Of a stretch of 64,000 nucleotides of DNA, positions 1 to 8,793 are shown piece after piece. Origin of the DNA: Pseudomonas sp. H3(2019) (GTDB lineage: Bacteria; Pseudomonadota; Gammaproteobacteria; Pseudomonadales; Pseudomonadaceae); assembly GCF_007713465.1 (NCBI RefSeq), contig NZ_VMSG01000003.1, forward strand, positions 1 to 64,000, in the 5' to 3' direction. The notes under the pieces were generated by a model. It searched no databases. It was given only the letters and a program-made list of their open reading frames with translations, and had not been told where the DNA came from. Made by a program: the position numbers and the translations under genes. Each line of letters opens with the position of its first letter. The first letter of the stretch is position 1.

Positions 1-53
1 CCCCTGTTACCGCCGTGAAAGGGCGGTGTCCTAGGCCACTAGACGAAGGGGAC
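1..53 (-). tRNA. tRNA-Glu (UUC), 5' part only
   Basis: Read on the minus strand, the gene begins GTCCCCTTCGTCTAGTGG at position 53. It continues through a D-arm (GTGGCCTAGGACACC) and an anticodon stem-loop CCGCC-CTTTCAC-GGCGG with anticodon TTC, then into the variable region. The start of the acceptor stem, the D-arm sequence and the UUC anticodon match bacterial tRNA-Glu. The T-arm, the 3' acceptor strand and any CCA lie beyond base 1, so the gene is cut by the window edge. No integrase or phage gene sits beside the visible end. Confidence 0.93.
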
Positions 54-115
54 ACACGTACAACATTCACTCCCTACCGCGTTTCGCTGTGTGCTTTCCG
101 CTGTAAGTGGCGCGC

Positions 116-144
116 ATTCTATGGATGGATTGAGGGGTCGTCAA
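116..144 (-). promoter_or_regulatory. sigma-70 promoter of the tRNA-Glu gene
   Basis: On the minus strand a -35 box TTGACG (144-139) is followed after 17 bases by a -10 box TAGAAT (121-116). An A/T-rich stretch lies upstream (about 150-177), like an UP element. A GC-rich discriminator (GCGCGCCAC) follows the -10, typical of stringently controlled stable-RNA promoters. The spacing and the tRNA downstream make this a good match, though a transcription start has not been shown. Confidence 0.75.
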
Positions 145-411
145 CCCCCAACTATAAATTTATTTAAATCAATGACTTCGCCCCCCTTTGAGGGGCAATT
201 CCGGGTTTTCGTCCGACCGGGGTTTGACGCCTATATTCTGTCACTCGCCAAGGCGCTATAGTCCTCTCCAGCAGATGATGGCAATGTGCACTCATCCACA
301 CATTGCCTATATAGACAGCGCAAAGGCTCGATTCAACTCGTCGCGCCACCCTATGCGCCCCCAAGCTTAGCCACTACACTCGCACGCAAACCCTATAAAG
401 AGGTCTTCACG

Positions 412-1182
412 GTGACACCACTCATGATCACCCTGCTAGTAATAGTCGGGATCGCAATATTGATCGCCATTGGCTACATGAACCATGTGGTGGAAAACAA
501 TAAACTGGAAAAGGCCCGCACCAAGGTCGAACTCAATGATCGATTGCGCCGCTGTGGCGAAATCACCGAGACCTTCCCTGGCCAGCTGATGACTCCGGCG
601 CTCAAGCTGCTGCTGACGCGACTGGAACTCAACGTCTGCCAACGCCTGCTCAATCTGGATAAAACCAATTCAAAGGTCAAAGCCCGCATCGAGGAACTGA
701 GTGCACTGGTCGCACGAGGTGAATCGATTCCGGTCAACAACCCGCCGGCACCGATCCAGACTGAAGCCAAGGCCAAGGACGTACGCTTTTTGCTTGAAGC
801 CTTGCATGGCCAGATCACTCGTGCGGCACAGGACGGTTTCCTGCCAGCCAACGAAGCCAAGCGCTGGATTCGTGAAGTTCGCCACATCCTGGTATTGCTG
901 CACATCGAGTTCTTCAACAACCTAGGCCAACATGCACTGCAACAGGAACAACCCGGGCAAGCCCGCCTGGCGTTCGAGCGTGGCGTGCAGTACTTGCGCA
1001 AACAGCAAGACCCGCAGGTTTACAGCGAGCAGTTGCAGTACATGGAAAAGCTCCTGGCACGCGCCAACTCCATGGTGCTGACCAACATTGCACCGGTGGA
1101 AGGCGAAGTTAACCAGTTGACCGAAGGCCTCAAGGACGTGGAAGCCGAAGCTGACTGGAAGAAGAAGGTTATCTACGACTGA
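412..1182 (+). CDS. membrane-anchored helical protein of unknown function
   Basis: I do not recognise a named family. The protein has 256 residues. A single hydrophobic helix at about residues 5-22 (ITLLVIVGIAILIAIGY) anchors it in the inner membrane. The rest is charged and helical and contains a stretch resembling a TPR repeat (GQHALQQEQPGQARLAFERG), suggesting a protein-binding cytoplasmic domain. I place the start at the GTG at 412 because AAGAGG lies 8 bases upstream. The ATG at 424 is too far from that site, and the frame open from 286 has no ribosome site and would put 42 non-hydrophobic residues before the membrane helix. The gene converges on the chemoreceptor gene, with a REP-like hairpin between them. 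Confidence 0.75.
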   Translation: MTPLMITLLVIVGIAILIAIGYMNHVVENNKLEKARTKVELNDRLRRCGEITETFPGQLMTPALKLLLTRLELNVCQRLLNLDKTNSKVKARIEELSALVARGESIPVNNPPAPIQTEAKAKDVRFLLEALHGQITRAAQDGFLPANEAKRWIREVRHILVLLHIEFFNNLGQHALQQEQPGQARLAFERGVQYLRKQQDPQVYSEQLQYMEKLLARANSMVLTNIAPVEGEVNQLTEGLKDVEAEADWKKKVIYD

Positions 1183-1212
1183 TAGGGGTGGTGCGCAACA
1201 GGCGCAACACCT

Positions 1213-1239
1213 GTGGCGAGGGAGCGACTCCCTCGCCAC
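1213..1239. repeat. REP-like perfect inverted repeat between convergent genes
   Basis: A 12-base arm GTGGCGAGGGAG (1213-1224), a CGA loop and the complementary arm CTCCCTCGCCAC (1228-1239) form a near-perfect hairpin between two convergent genes. The sequence is like the short interspersed palindromes common in P. fluorescens genomes. It may also stop or protect both transcripts, but no T-run follows. Confidence 0.7.
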
Positions 1240-1260
1240 CTATTCTGCGCGATCTCACGC

Positions 1261-3228
1261 TTACAACCTGAAATGCCCAACCATCCCCTTCAGCTCAGCC
1301 CCCAATTGCGCCAGTTCGATACTCGACGTGGCATTGCCTTGCATGGCCACCGAGGATTGATCGGCACTGGCACGGATGCTGGTCACGCTGCGATTGATCT
1401 CTTCGGCAACCGAACTCTGTTGTTCGGCCGCTGCAGCGATCTGCTGGTTCATCTGCTGAATCAGCGAGACCGCCGCAGCGATACTGCCCAGCGCACTCTC
1501 GGTCTGTAACGCATCACTGACGGCGAGCTTGACCAGCTCACCGCTGCTCTGTATTTGCTGCACCGACGCCTGCGCAGCTGAACGCAAGGCACTCACCAGA
1601 CGTTCGATTTCTTCTGTGGATTGCTGGGTACGCTTGGCCAGGGCCCGGACTTCATCGGCAACCACGGCAAAGCCCCTGCCCTGCTCACCCGCTCGCGCGG
1701 CCTCGATGGCCGCATTGAGTGCCAGCAGGTTGGTCTGCTCGGCGACGCTCTTGATCACGCTGAGGACAGTGCCAATGTTCTGGATTTCCGCACTGAGGCT
1801 TTCGATGCTGGAGCTGGCCGACGTCGCCGAGTCAGCCAGTTGCTCGATGCGCTGCATGCTCTGACGCACGACCTGCTGACCGGTTTCGACCTTGCCGTCT
1901 GCCGTCTGCGCCGCCAGTGCAGCTTCCTCGGCATTGCGCGCAACGTCATGCACAGTCGCGGTCATCTGATTCATCGCGGTGGCGACTTGCTCGGTTTCTT
2001 CCTTCTGGCTGCTGACTTCGAGATTGGTTTGCTCGGTCACCGCCGAGAGCGATTGCGCGGAATTCGCAAGCTGCTCGATACCCGCCTGCAAGCCGCTGAC
2101 AATACTGCTCAACCCCGCGCCCATTTGCTGCATGGCCTGCATCAACTGGCCGATTTCATCACGCCGTGTCACCTGCACGGTCGCGCTCAGATCGCCCGCC
2201 GCAATTTGCTGGGCGACGAGAATCACACTGCGCAGTGGCGCAACGATCAAGCGGGTAATCACCCACGCGGCAATCAGCCCGACCAGCAGCGCAAGCGCCG
2301 AGGACGCAATGATCAGCGCCGAATTCTTCTTCAGCTCTTCCTGCATCGACCGGTCCTCGGCCGCGTAAGCCTGGTCGACCCGCTGCACCACTTCGGCGGC
2401 GCGCTCATGCAACTGCTGATAGACCTTTTTCTCCTGACTCAGCAGCCCCGTGTACTCGGCAAGTTTTTCGCTGAAACTGGCGATATGCCCGGCCACTTCG
2501 TTGAGCACAGTCTGGTAGCCCGCGTCCTTGACCGTGCTCTTCAATGCCTCAGCCTGGGTCAATGCCTGGTCGGCCTGTTCAATCTTGCCTTGCCCGGCGC
2601 TTTCGTCGCTGGCCTTGCGGCTTTGATCCAGGCGCACTCGCGCCTCATTCATGGCCTGCAACATCAGCCTCGATACCTGACTGACCTGGTTGGCCTGCTC
2701 GATAAACTCCGCGCCCTCCTTGCCTTGCGTATCCTTGAGCGCATAAGCGCCATCGTCGGCGAGGCCAGCCTGCAGCACATCGAGGTTATTGGCCACGCTG
2801 GACACCGACCAACTGGCCATTTCCAGCGCCAGTTCCTTGGACTGGGTCAGCTCGACGAATTCATCGAAGGCCTTGCGGTACGCCCCCAGCGACTGCTCGA
2901 CATCATTCATCACCGGAACGTTAGCCGCCGACTGAGCCTTGAGTTGCGTTGCGAGAGCGACCAACGCGTCAACCCCCTTGTGCAAGGCATCGACGGTTTT
3001 CGGATCACTGTGCAAGGCGTATTCCTGCTCAAGCAAACGCACCTTGAGCAGGCCACTGTTGAGCGACGACATCTGCTTGAGCCCGTCGAAGCGCTGGCTG
3101 ATGGTTTGCAAGGACCAGACGCCGATAGCGGCCACCACGGCCGTCAACATCAGGACCAGAATAAAACCGACACCCAGTTTTTTTGCCATACCGAGGTTGG
3201 CAAAACGTCCTTGCACGACCGAAATCAT
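1261..3228 (-). CDS. methyl-accepting chemotaxis protein with HBM-type sensor domain
   Basis: This is a 655-residue transmembrane chemoreceptor that would signal to CheA/CheW. Order of parts: a short cytoplasmic N-terminus, TM1 (about 18-40), an all-helical periplasmic domain of about 260 residues, TM2 (about 303-325), a HAMP domain (to about 378) and a long signalling coiled coil with the conserved hairpin tip ([19 protein letters not shown]). The length and helix-only character of the sensor domain suit the helical bimodular (HBM) class, whose studied Pseudomonas member McpS binds TCA-cycle acids; a shared ligand is only inferred. The start at 3228 is chosen because GGAAGGGGG lies 9 bases upstream, while the earlier in-frame starts at 3249 and 3303 have no such site. 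There is no C-terminal CheR-binding pentapeptide. Confidence 0.9.
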   Translation of the reverse strand: MISVVQGRFANLGMAKKLGVGFILVLMLTAVVAAIGVWSLQTISQRFDGLKQMSSLNSGLLKVRLLEQEYALHSDPKTVDALHKGVDALVALATQLKAQSAANVPVMNDVEQSLGAYRKAFDEFVELTQSKELALEMASWSVSSVANNLDVLQAGLADDGAYALKDTQGKEGAEFIEQANQVSQVSRLMLQAMNEARVRLDQSRKASDESAGQGKIEQADQALTQAEALKSTVKDAGYQTVLNEVAGHIASFSEKLAEYTGLLSQEKKVYQQLHERAAEVVQRVDQAYAAEDRSMQEELKKNSALIIASSALALLVGLIAAWVITRLIVAPLRSVILVAQQIAAGDLSATVQVTRRDEIGQLMQAMQQMGAGLSSIVSGLQAGIEQLANSAQSLSAVTEQTNLEVSSQKEETEQVATAMNQMTATVHDVARNAEEAALAAQTADGKVETGQQVVRQSMQRIEQLADSATSASSSIESLSAEIQNIGTVLSVIKSVAEQTNLLALNAAIEAARAGEQGRGFAVVADEVRALAKRTQQSTEEIERLVSALRSAAQASVQQIQSSGELVKLAVSDALQTESALGSIAAAVSLIQQMNQQIAAAAEQQSSVAEEINRSVTSIRASADQSSVAMQGNATSSIELAQLGAELKGMVGHFRL

Positions 3229-3359
3229 TGCTCGTAACCCCCTTCCCATACTCAATGGCAACACGACCATTTTCTGTTGTTGCAGATTCGCAATGGGGTG
3301 CACCCAAGCACAAGTCTTTGGCGCCGCAATAATGGCAAAAAGCTACGCGTGAGTCGTTT

Positions 3360-4766
3360 TCAGAACGGTCGAAGTCGATCCGGTAATGCGCAGGCCTGAA
3401 AAAATGCCTGCGCCCGAGGATCGCTGGCATACGCCACATTGATGCGCAGCCAATCGATGGTTTCGCCGCTGGGGCTGAAGGCCGTTCTGGAGGACAGCAC
3501 GATACCGAATGAGTGAGCCAGCGTGCGCACCCGTGCCGATTCGTGCTCTCGTGGTCGGGCCCAAATGTACAACCCACCCGCAGGCTTGCCGAACACCTCC
3601 CAGTCAGCGTCTTCAAGCACCAGCAATGTCGCCGCCATATCTCGCTTCAAACGCTGACGCTGGCGCTGTACCAGTTTGCGATAAGCGCCATTGGCCAACA
3701 GACTGCTCACCACCGACTCGCAAAACCGCGAAGCCCCCAGACTGGTAATCATCTTCATGTCTGCCAGACGCGCAATGATTGCGGCACTGGCCACGACATA
3801 ACCGACCCGCAGCGAACTGCTGAGGGTTTTCGAAAAGCTGCCGACGTAGACCACATTCTGACCCGCATCCATGGCCGCCAGACGGCTGCCGGCACTGCCC
3901 TGAAAGTCAGCGTAGACATCATCCTCGACGATGATTAACTCATGACGCTTGGCCAATTGAAGAATCCGTTGCGCAACGGCGGGTGCCAGGCTACTGCCGG
4001 TCGGATTGTGGAACAGGCTATTGATGAACAACGCACGGGGATTGTTCGCGCTCAACAGGGCCTCAAGTACTTCAATGTCCGGGCCACGAGAGGTCCGCGG
4101 TACTTCCAGCAATCTGACGCCATGCAGCCTGAGCAGCTTGAACAGATTCGAATACCCCGGACGTTCGACCACCACGCAATCACCCGGCTTGAGCAGCGCC
4201 CGTATGATCAGATCAAGCCCGTGAGTGGCCCCCGCCGTGGTGAGAACCTGACTCTCATCGACGGCAATACTCATCTGTTGCAGGCGCTTGAGGATTTGTC
4301 GGCGCAAGACCGGCAACCCGTATGAAGGGCTGTAGTTGAACAATCCGGCCATGTCGGTACGCGCAACCTGGCGAATGGCATAACTGAGATCGTCGCTCTC
4401 GCGCCAGCTTTCGGGCATACCACCATGCCCCAGCGGCAACATGCCCAACGGGTCGTCGACCACCCCGACACTGGTTGTGTCAGCCGCCGCGGGGCCCGAT
4501 TGGTCAGCGCAACGATGTGTCGCGCCCAAAGGCCCGGCAACGAAAAACCGCGAACCATGACGCGATGCCAGCACACCTTGGGCGACCATGCGCTCATACG
4601 CCTCGATGACACTGGACTGACTGAGCAGGTTTTCCCGGGCCAGCTGTCGAATGGACGGCAAACGCGTTCCAGGTTCGATGGCACTTTGGCGAATCCAGCC
4701 AGCGAGGGCGTCAACAATTTGCTGCACGACGGGCACCAGCGCCTGTCGATCAATTCTCAATTCCAT
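3360..4766 (-). CDS. MocR-type regulator: GntR DNA-binding domain fused to a PLP aminotransferase fold
   Basis: The protein has 468 residues. The N-terminal winged helix-turn-helix (about 12-76) carries the GntR pattern RLPSIRQLARENLLSQSSV. The C-terminal part has the fold-type I aminotransferase layout: NPTG-containing loop (254-257), EDDVY (281-285) and the PLP lysine in SFSKTLSSSLRVGY (about K313). MocR proteins use the bound cofactor as a sensor, usually to control nearby genes of amino-acid, vitamin B6 or GABA metabolism. Neither the chemoreceptor nor the SDR beside it reveals its target. It is transcribed in the same direction as both neighbours, with 123 bases separating it from the upstream SDR gene, enough for its own promoter. 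Confidence 0.92.
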   Translation of the reverse strand: MELRIDRQALVPVVQQIVDALAGWIRQSAIEPGTRLPSIRQLARENLLSQSSVIEAYERMVAQGVLASRHGSRFFVAGPLGATHRCADQSGPAAADTTSVGVVDDPLGMLPLGHGGMPESWRESDDLSYAIRQVARTDMAGLFNYSPSYGLPVLRRQILKRLQQMSIAVDESQVLTTAGATHGLDLIIRALLKPGDCVVVERPGYSNLFKLLRLHGVRLLEVPRTSRGPDIEVLEALLSANNPRALFINSLFHNPTGSSLAPAVAQRILQLAKRHELIIVEDDVYADFQGSAGSRLAAMDAGQNVVYVGSFSKTLSSSLRVGYVVASAAIIARLADMKMITSLGASRFCESVVSSLLANGAYRKLVQRQRQRLKRDMAATLLVLEDADWEVFGKPAGGLYIWARPREHESARVRTLAHSFGIVLSSRTAFSPSGETIDWLRINVAYASDPRAQAFFQACALPDRLRPF

Positions 4767-4889
4767 GAGAAACCCACTCCAACTGTTTTTATGGCGTCAG
4801 TTAAGCACAGGCGCTCCCATGAAGATGTGCGACAACGCCGCTAAAACGCCCTCATCTAACCCCTTGAAACACAATGCCCGAGGCTACCA

Positions 4890-5651
4890 TCAGAACGCCG
4901 TCACCCCGCCATCCACCGCCAGCGAATGACCGGTCGTGAACGCTGCCCCATCACTGCACAGATAAAGTACCGCACTGGCAATTTCCTCGACCTTGCCGAT
5001 CCGCCCTACCGGGTGCATGGCGGCGGCAAAATCGGCTTTTTTCGGATCGGCTTCATAGGCACGGCGGAACATGTCCGTATCGATAACCGCCGGACAGACT
5101 GCATTCACGCGGATTTTCTTCTTCGCATATTCAATGGCTGCCGATTTCGTCAGGCCGATGACCGCGTGCTTGGACGCCGCGTAGATGCTCATCTTCGGCG
5201 CCGCGCCAAGCCCGGCCACCGAAGCAGTATTGACGATGGCGCCGCCACCTTGCGCCAGCATCAGCGGCAGTTGGTACTTCATGCACAACCAGACGCCTTT
5301 GACGTTGACGCCCATGATCGCGTCGAACTCATCGAGTGTGCCTTCGGCGAGCCTGCCCTTTTCGATTTCGATCCCGGCATTGTTGAAGGCGTAGTCGACG
5401 CGACCATAAGTGCTCACCGCCTTCGCCATCAGATTCTGTACATCGCTCTCCAGGGTCACGTTGCACCGCACGAAAACCGCTTCGCCACCGGCCGCCCGAA
5501 TCAGCTCGACGGTGCCTTCGCCGCCGGCCACATCAAGGTCCGCGACCACCACTTTCAACCCTTCGGCGGCAAACGCCTGGGCGGTCGCGCGGCCAATACC
5601 GGCCGCAGCCCCTGTCACCAACGCAACCTGGCCGGAAAACGTCATGCTCAT
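4890..5651 (-). CDS. short-chain dehydrogenase/reductase (classical SDR)
   Basis: A 253-residue classical SDR, probably a cytoplasmic NAD(P)-dependent alcohol/ketone oxidoreductase. The Rossmann motif TGAAAGIG is at 13-20, NNAG at about 90-93, and the catalytic set is Ser144, Tyr157 and Lys161 (YAASK). Asp38 after the second strand (VVADLD) favours NAD over NADP. The C-terminal region contains the usual DGG turn. GAGG eight bases upstream supports the start. The substrate cannot be read from the sequence, and the neighbours (MocR, CurA-like reductase) do not form an obvious pathway with it. Confidence 0.9.
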   Translation of the reverse strand: MSMTFSGQVALVTGAAAGIGRATAQAFAAEGLKVVVADLDVAGGEGTVELIRAAGGEAVFVRCNVTLESDVQNLMAKAVSTYGRVDYAFNNAGIEIEKGRLAEGTLDEFDAIMGVNVKGVWLCMKYQLPLMLAQGGGAIVNTASVAGLGAAPKMSIYAASKHAVIGLTKSAAIEYAKKKIRVNAVCPAVIDTDMFRRAYEADPKKADFAAAMHPVGRIGKVEEIASAVLYLCSDGAAFTTGHSLAVDGGVTAF

Positions 5652-5883
5652 TGTTATGTCCTCGAAAGATGTGGGTGATCTCGTTCTCGCAGTCTAGGCA
5701 CCCTGCCCCGTCACGCGGCAGCACTATCAGAGGACCGGTTGATTACTTATGAGTTGCGGTGATGAAGATCCCCGCCCGACTATCACTCGTTTGGATCGGA
5801 CTGTATTCGCTGCGTCAGCAAACCTTGCGACAACCGTCATGAAGGTCTATCAATCAGACTTCATTCAACCTTGAGTGCCCGCC

Positions 5884-6888
5884 ATGACTGCCCAGATCAA
5901 CCGTCAATTCCTGCTCGCCAAACGCCCGGTGGGAGCTGCGAACCGCGAGACCTTCACCTATCAGCAAGTCCCTGTCGGCGAACCGGCGGCGGGCCAGATC
6001 CTGGTCAAGAACGAATACCTGTCGCTGGACCCGGCCATGCGTGGCTGGATGAACGAAGGCAAGTCCTACATCCCGCCTGTGGGCATCGGCGAAGTCATGC
6101 GCGCACTCGGAGTGGGCAAGGTGATTGCCTCGAACAACCCGGGCTTTGCCGCGGGCGATTACGTCAACGGTGCGCTGGGCGTGCAGGATTATTTCCTTGG
6201 GGAGCCACGAGGTTTCTACAAGGTCGATCCGAAACTGGCGCCATTGCCGCGTTATTTGTCAGCGCTGGGTATGACCGGCATGACCGCTTACTTCGCGCTG
6301 CTCGACGTCGGCGCACCGAAGGCCGGGGAGACCGTGGTGCTGTCGGGTGCAGCCGGCGCGGTAGGCAGCATTGCCGGGCAGATTGCCAAGATCAAAGGCT
6401 GTCGCGTAGTGGGCATCGCCGGCGGCGCAGACAAGTGCAGGTTCCTGATTGACGAACTGGGCTTCGACGGTGCCATCGACTACAAGCACGAAGACGTGGT
6501 TGCCGGCCTCAAGCGCGAATGCCCGAAAGGCGTAGACGTGTATTTCGATAACGTCGGCGGGGATATTCTCGACGCCGTGCTCAGCCGCCTGAACATGAAG
6601 GCCCGCGTGGTGATCTGCGGCGCTATCAGCCAGTACAACAACAAGGAAGCGGTCAGAGGCCCGGCCAACTATCTATCGCTACTGGTCAACCGTGCGCGGA
6701 TGGAAGGCTTTGTGGTGATGGATTACGCCGCGCAGTTCGCCGCCGCCGGGCAGGAAATGGCCGGGTGGATGGCCAAGGGGCAGCTCAAGAGCAAGGAAGA
6801 CATCGTCGAAGGACTGGAGACATTCCCGGAAACGCTGATGAAGCTGTTCAGCGGTGAGAACTTTGGGAAGCTGGTGTTGAAGGTTTAA
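5884..6888 (+). CDS. NADP-dependent oxidoreductase, zinc-independent MDR (CurA/LTB4DH-like)
   Basis: This 334-residue protein belongs to the leukotriene-B4-dehydrogenase/CurA branch of the medium-chain reductases. That branch reduces the C=C bond of alpha,beta-unsaturated ketones and aldehydes with NADPH. It shows the N-terminal signature LSLDPAMRGWM, the cofactor loop SGAAGAVGSIAGQIAK and the motif VDVYFDNVGG. There are no zinc-binding cysteines. I start it at the ATG at 5884 (MTAQINRQF), with TTGAG eight bases upstream, rather than the GTG at 5875. It is a single gene divergent from the SDR, and a long REP-type inverted repeat follows it. Confidence 0.9.
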   Translation: MTAQINRQFLLAKRPVGAANRETFTYQQVPVGEPAAGQILVKNEYLSLDPAMRGWMNEGKSYIPPVGIGEVMRALGVGKVIASNNPGFAAGDYVNGALGVQDYFLGEPRGFYKVDPKLAPLPRYLSALGMTGMTAYFALLDVGAPKAGETVVLSGAAGAVGSIAGQIAKIKGCRVVGIAGGADKCRFLIDELGFDGAIDYKHEDVVAGLKRECPKGVDVYFDNVGGDILDAVLSRLNMKARVVICGAISQYNNKEAVRGPANYLSLLVNRARMEGFVVMDYAAQFAAAGQEMAGWMAKGQLKSKEDIVEGLETFPETLMKLFSGENFGKLVLKV

Positions 6889-6915
6889 CGAAGTATCTGA
6901 CTACATCAAAACACT

Positions 6916-7003
6916 GTGGGAGCGAGCCTGCTCGCGATGCCGGACTTACATTCAACATCAATGCTGACTGTTATGGCCCCATCGCGAGCAGGCTCGCTCC
7001 CAC
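6916..7003. repeat. REPIN-type inverted repeat, two perfect 23-base arms
   Basis: The arms at 6916-6938 and 6981-7003 (GTGGGAGCGAGCCTGCTCGC and its complement) match perfectly over 23 bases around a 42-base centre. This is the commonest interspersed REP family of P. fluorescens-group genomes. It fills the gap between the convergent reductase gene and pyrF and may also act as a bidirectional transcript end. Confidence 0.85.
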
Positions 7004-7024
7004 ATTTGAATCTTCAGTGTTTGA

Positions 7025-7723
7025 TCAGGCCAGTTCGGCCACGACGTCGGCCAAGGCCTTGGCCGGATCGGCCGCCTGGCTGATCGGACGCCCAATCACC
7101 AGATAGTCGGATCCGGCATCCAGGGCCTGGCGCGGTGTCAGGATGCGACGCTGATCGTCCTGGGCGCTGCCTGCCGGACGGATCCCCGGGGTCACCAGTT
7201 GCAGCGACGGATGCGCCGCTTTCAACGCCGAGGCCTCCAGCGCCGAGCACACCAGGCCATCCATCCCGGCTTTTTCTGCCAGTGCCGCCAGACGCAATAC
7301 CTGCTCCTGTGGCTCGATATCCAGGCCAATCCCGGCCAGATCCTCACGCTCCATGCTGGTCAGCACGGTCACGCCGATCAACAGTGGTTTTGGACCGCTG
7401 CGCTGGTCGAGCACCTCGCGACAGGCCGCCATCATGCGCAGGCCGCCGGAGCAATGCACGTTGACCATCCATACGCCCATTTCCGCAGCCGCCTTGACGG
7501 CCATCGCGGTGGTGTTCGGAATGTCATGGAATTTAAGGTCGAGAAACACCTCGAAGCCCTTGTCACGCAAGGTCCCGACGATTTCCGAAGCGCAGCTGGT
7601 AAACAGTTCCTTACCGACTTTGACCCGGCACAGTTTCGGGTCCAACTGGTCGGCCAGCTTCAGTGCGGCGTCACGGGTAGGGAAATCCAGGGCGACGATG
7701 ATAGGAGTCTGGCAGGCGGACAT
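7025..7723 (-). CDS. pyrF: orotidine 5'-phosphate decarboxylase
   Basis: It catalyses OMP to UMP, the last step of de novo pyrimidine synthesis, in the cytoplasm. At 232 residues it has the normal length for the family. The diagnostic catalytic array is present as [10 protein letters not shown], with Asp62, Lys64 and Asp67, plus the phosphate-binding end motif YLVIGRPI. The open frame continues upstream to 7873, but family length and the conserved start ([14 protein letters not shown]) place the true start at 7723. It is monocistronic; the REPIN sits just beyond its stop. Confidence 0.96.
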   Translation of the reverse strand: MSACQTPIIVALDFPTRDAALKLADQLDPKLCRVKVGKELFTSCASEIVGTLRDKGFEVFLDLKFHDIPNTTAMAVKAAAEMGVWMVNVHCSGGLRMMAACREVLDQRSGPKPLLIGVTVLTSMEREDLAGIGLDIEPQEQVLRLAALAEKAGMDGLVCSALEASALKAAHPSLQLVTPGIRPAGSAQDDQRRILTPRQALDAGSDYLVIGRPISQAADPAKALADVVAELA

Positions 7724-8016
7724 GAGTGGGCTCTCAGGCAAGTCGAAATCGGCGCGCATTGTAGCGGAACGCGAGCCCGTCCGGGACCCGATGATCGGTA
7801 AATCATCTTCAATAGTGCCGGTTGCCGGATGATAAACCCCGCACGCCCGGCAATTGTGTCCAATCCGATACACTCACGACACGCCCTCAACACCGCCAAA
7901 GGCTACCCTCGCCAACCGCAAGACTTCCTACAGCACTTCCCGCCTCACGGCCGGACGCCTATGCTGAAGCCACAACCTCGCAGCCCATCTTTTGTGGTTG
8001 GCAGCCTCTCTGGCAG

Positions 8017-8793
8017 ATGAACGTACGCATGCATAATAGCCCCGCTCCTCTGAACGACGATCAAAAAGCCCCCGCAGCCGGCGAAGACAAACGCTGGAAC
8101 ACCCGCGCGCTGATCGTTGACGATGACGTTCCGATCCGCGAACTGCTGATCGACTACCTGGCCCGCTTCAACATCCACGCCAGCGGCGTTACCGACGGCG
8201 CCGCCATGCGCCTGGCGCTGCAAGCGGAGCATTACGACGTGGTGGTGCTGGACCTGATGCTGCCCGGCGAAGACGGTCTGTCGCTGTGCCGCTGGCTGCG
8301 CGCCGAATCGGACATCCCGATCCTGATGCTCACCGCCCGCTGCGAACCCACCGACCGCATCATCGGCCTGGAACTGGGGGCCGACGATTACATGGCCAAG
8401 CCGTTCGAGCCACGAGAGCTGGTCGCACGGATTCAAACCATCCTGCGCCGCGTGCGCGATGACCGTACCGAACAACGCGCCAACATTCGCTTCGACAACT
8501 GGCGCCTCAACAGCGTGCTCCGCCAGTTGATCTCCGTCGACGGCCTGGTGGTTCCGCTGTCGAATGCCGAATTCCGCTTGCTCTGGGTATTCATCGAACG
8601 CCCGCGACGGGTGCTCAGCCGCGAGCAATTACTGGACGCCGCCCGTGGACGCTCGATCGAAGCGTTCGATCGCAGTATCGATCTGCTGGTCTCGCGCCTG
8701 CGGCAAAAGCTCGGTGACGACCCCAAATCGCCTCAGTTGATCAAAACCGTGCGCGGCGAAGGTTACCTGTTCGACGCCCGAGACATCGGCTGA
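8017..8793 (+). CDS. OmpR/PhoB-family response regulator
   Basis: A 258-residue DNA-binding response regulator. The receiver domain has the acidic pair DDD (about 35-37), phospho-acceptor Asp79 in VVVLDLMLPGEDG and the lysine in MAKPFEP. The winged helix follows, with the recognition region SIDLLVSRLRQKLGDD and the wing TVRGEGYLF. The start is uncertain: ATGs at 8017 and 8029 both lack a strong ribosome site, and the open frame extends to 7822. The stop overlaps the start of the histidine kinase gene (TGATG), so the two are translationally coupled. The 293 bases upstream to pyrF must hold both promoters, but I cannot assign boxes. Confidence 0.93.
   Translation: MNVRMHNSPAPLNDDQKAPAAGEDKRWNTRALIVDDDVPIRELLIDYLARFNIHASGVTDGAAMRLALQAEHYDVVVLDLMLPGEDGLSLCRWLRAESDIPILMLTARCEPTDRIIGLELGADDYMAKPFEPRELVARIQTILRRVRDDRTEQRANIRFDNWRLNSVLRQLISVDGLVVPLSNAEFRLLWVFIERPRRVLSREQLLDAARGRSIEAFDRSIDLLVSRLRQKLGDDPKSPQLIKTVRGEGYLFDARDIG

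Noticed and set aside
1..180. tRNA-Glu end as an integration site
   Set aside because: Only the 5' part of the tRNA lies in the window; no integrase, direct repeat or foreign-looking block adjoins it.
6916..7003. Inverted repeats as a CRISPR array or insertion sequence ends
   Set aside because: Units are single palindromes, not regularly spaced repeats, and there is no transposase between the arms.
7822..8016. Longer start for the response regulator
   Set aside because: The extra 65 residues are not similar to any receiver domain and the region must hold promoters for both divergent genes.
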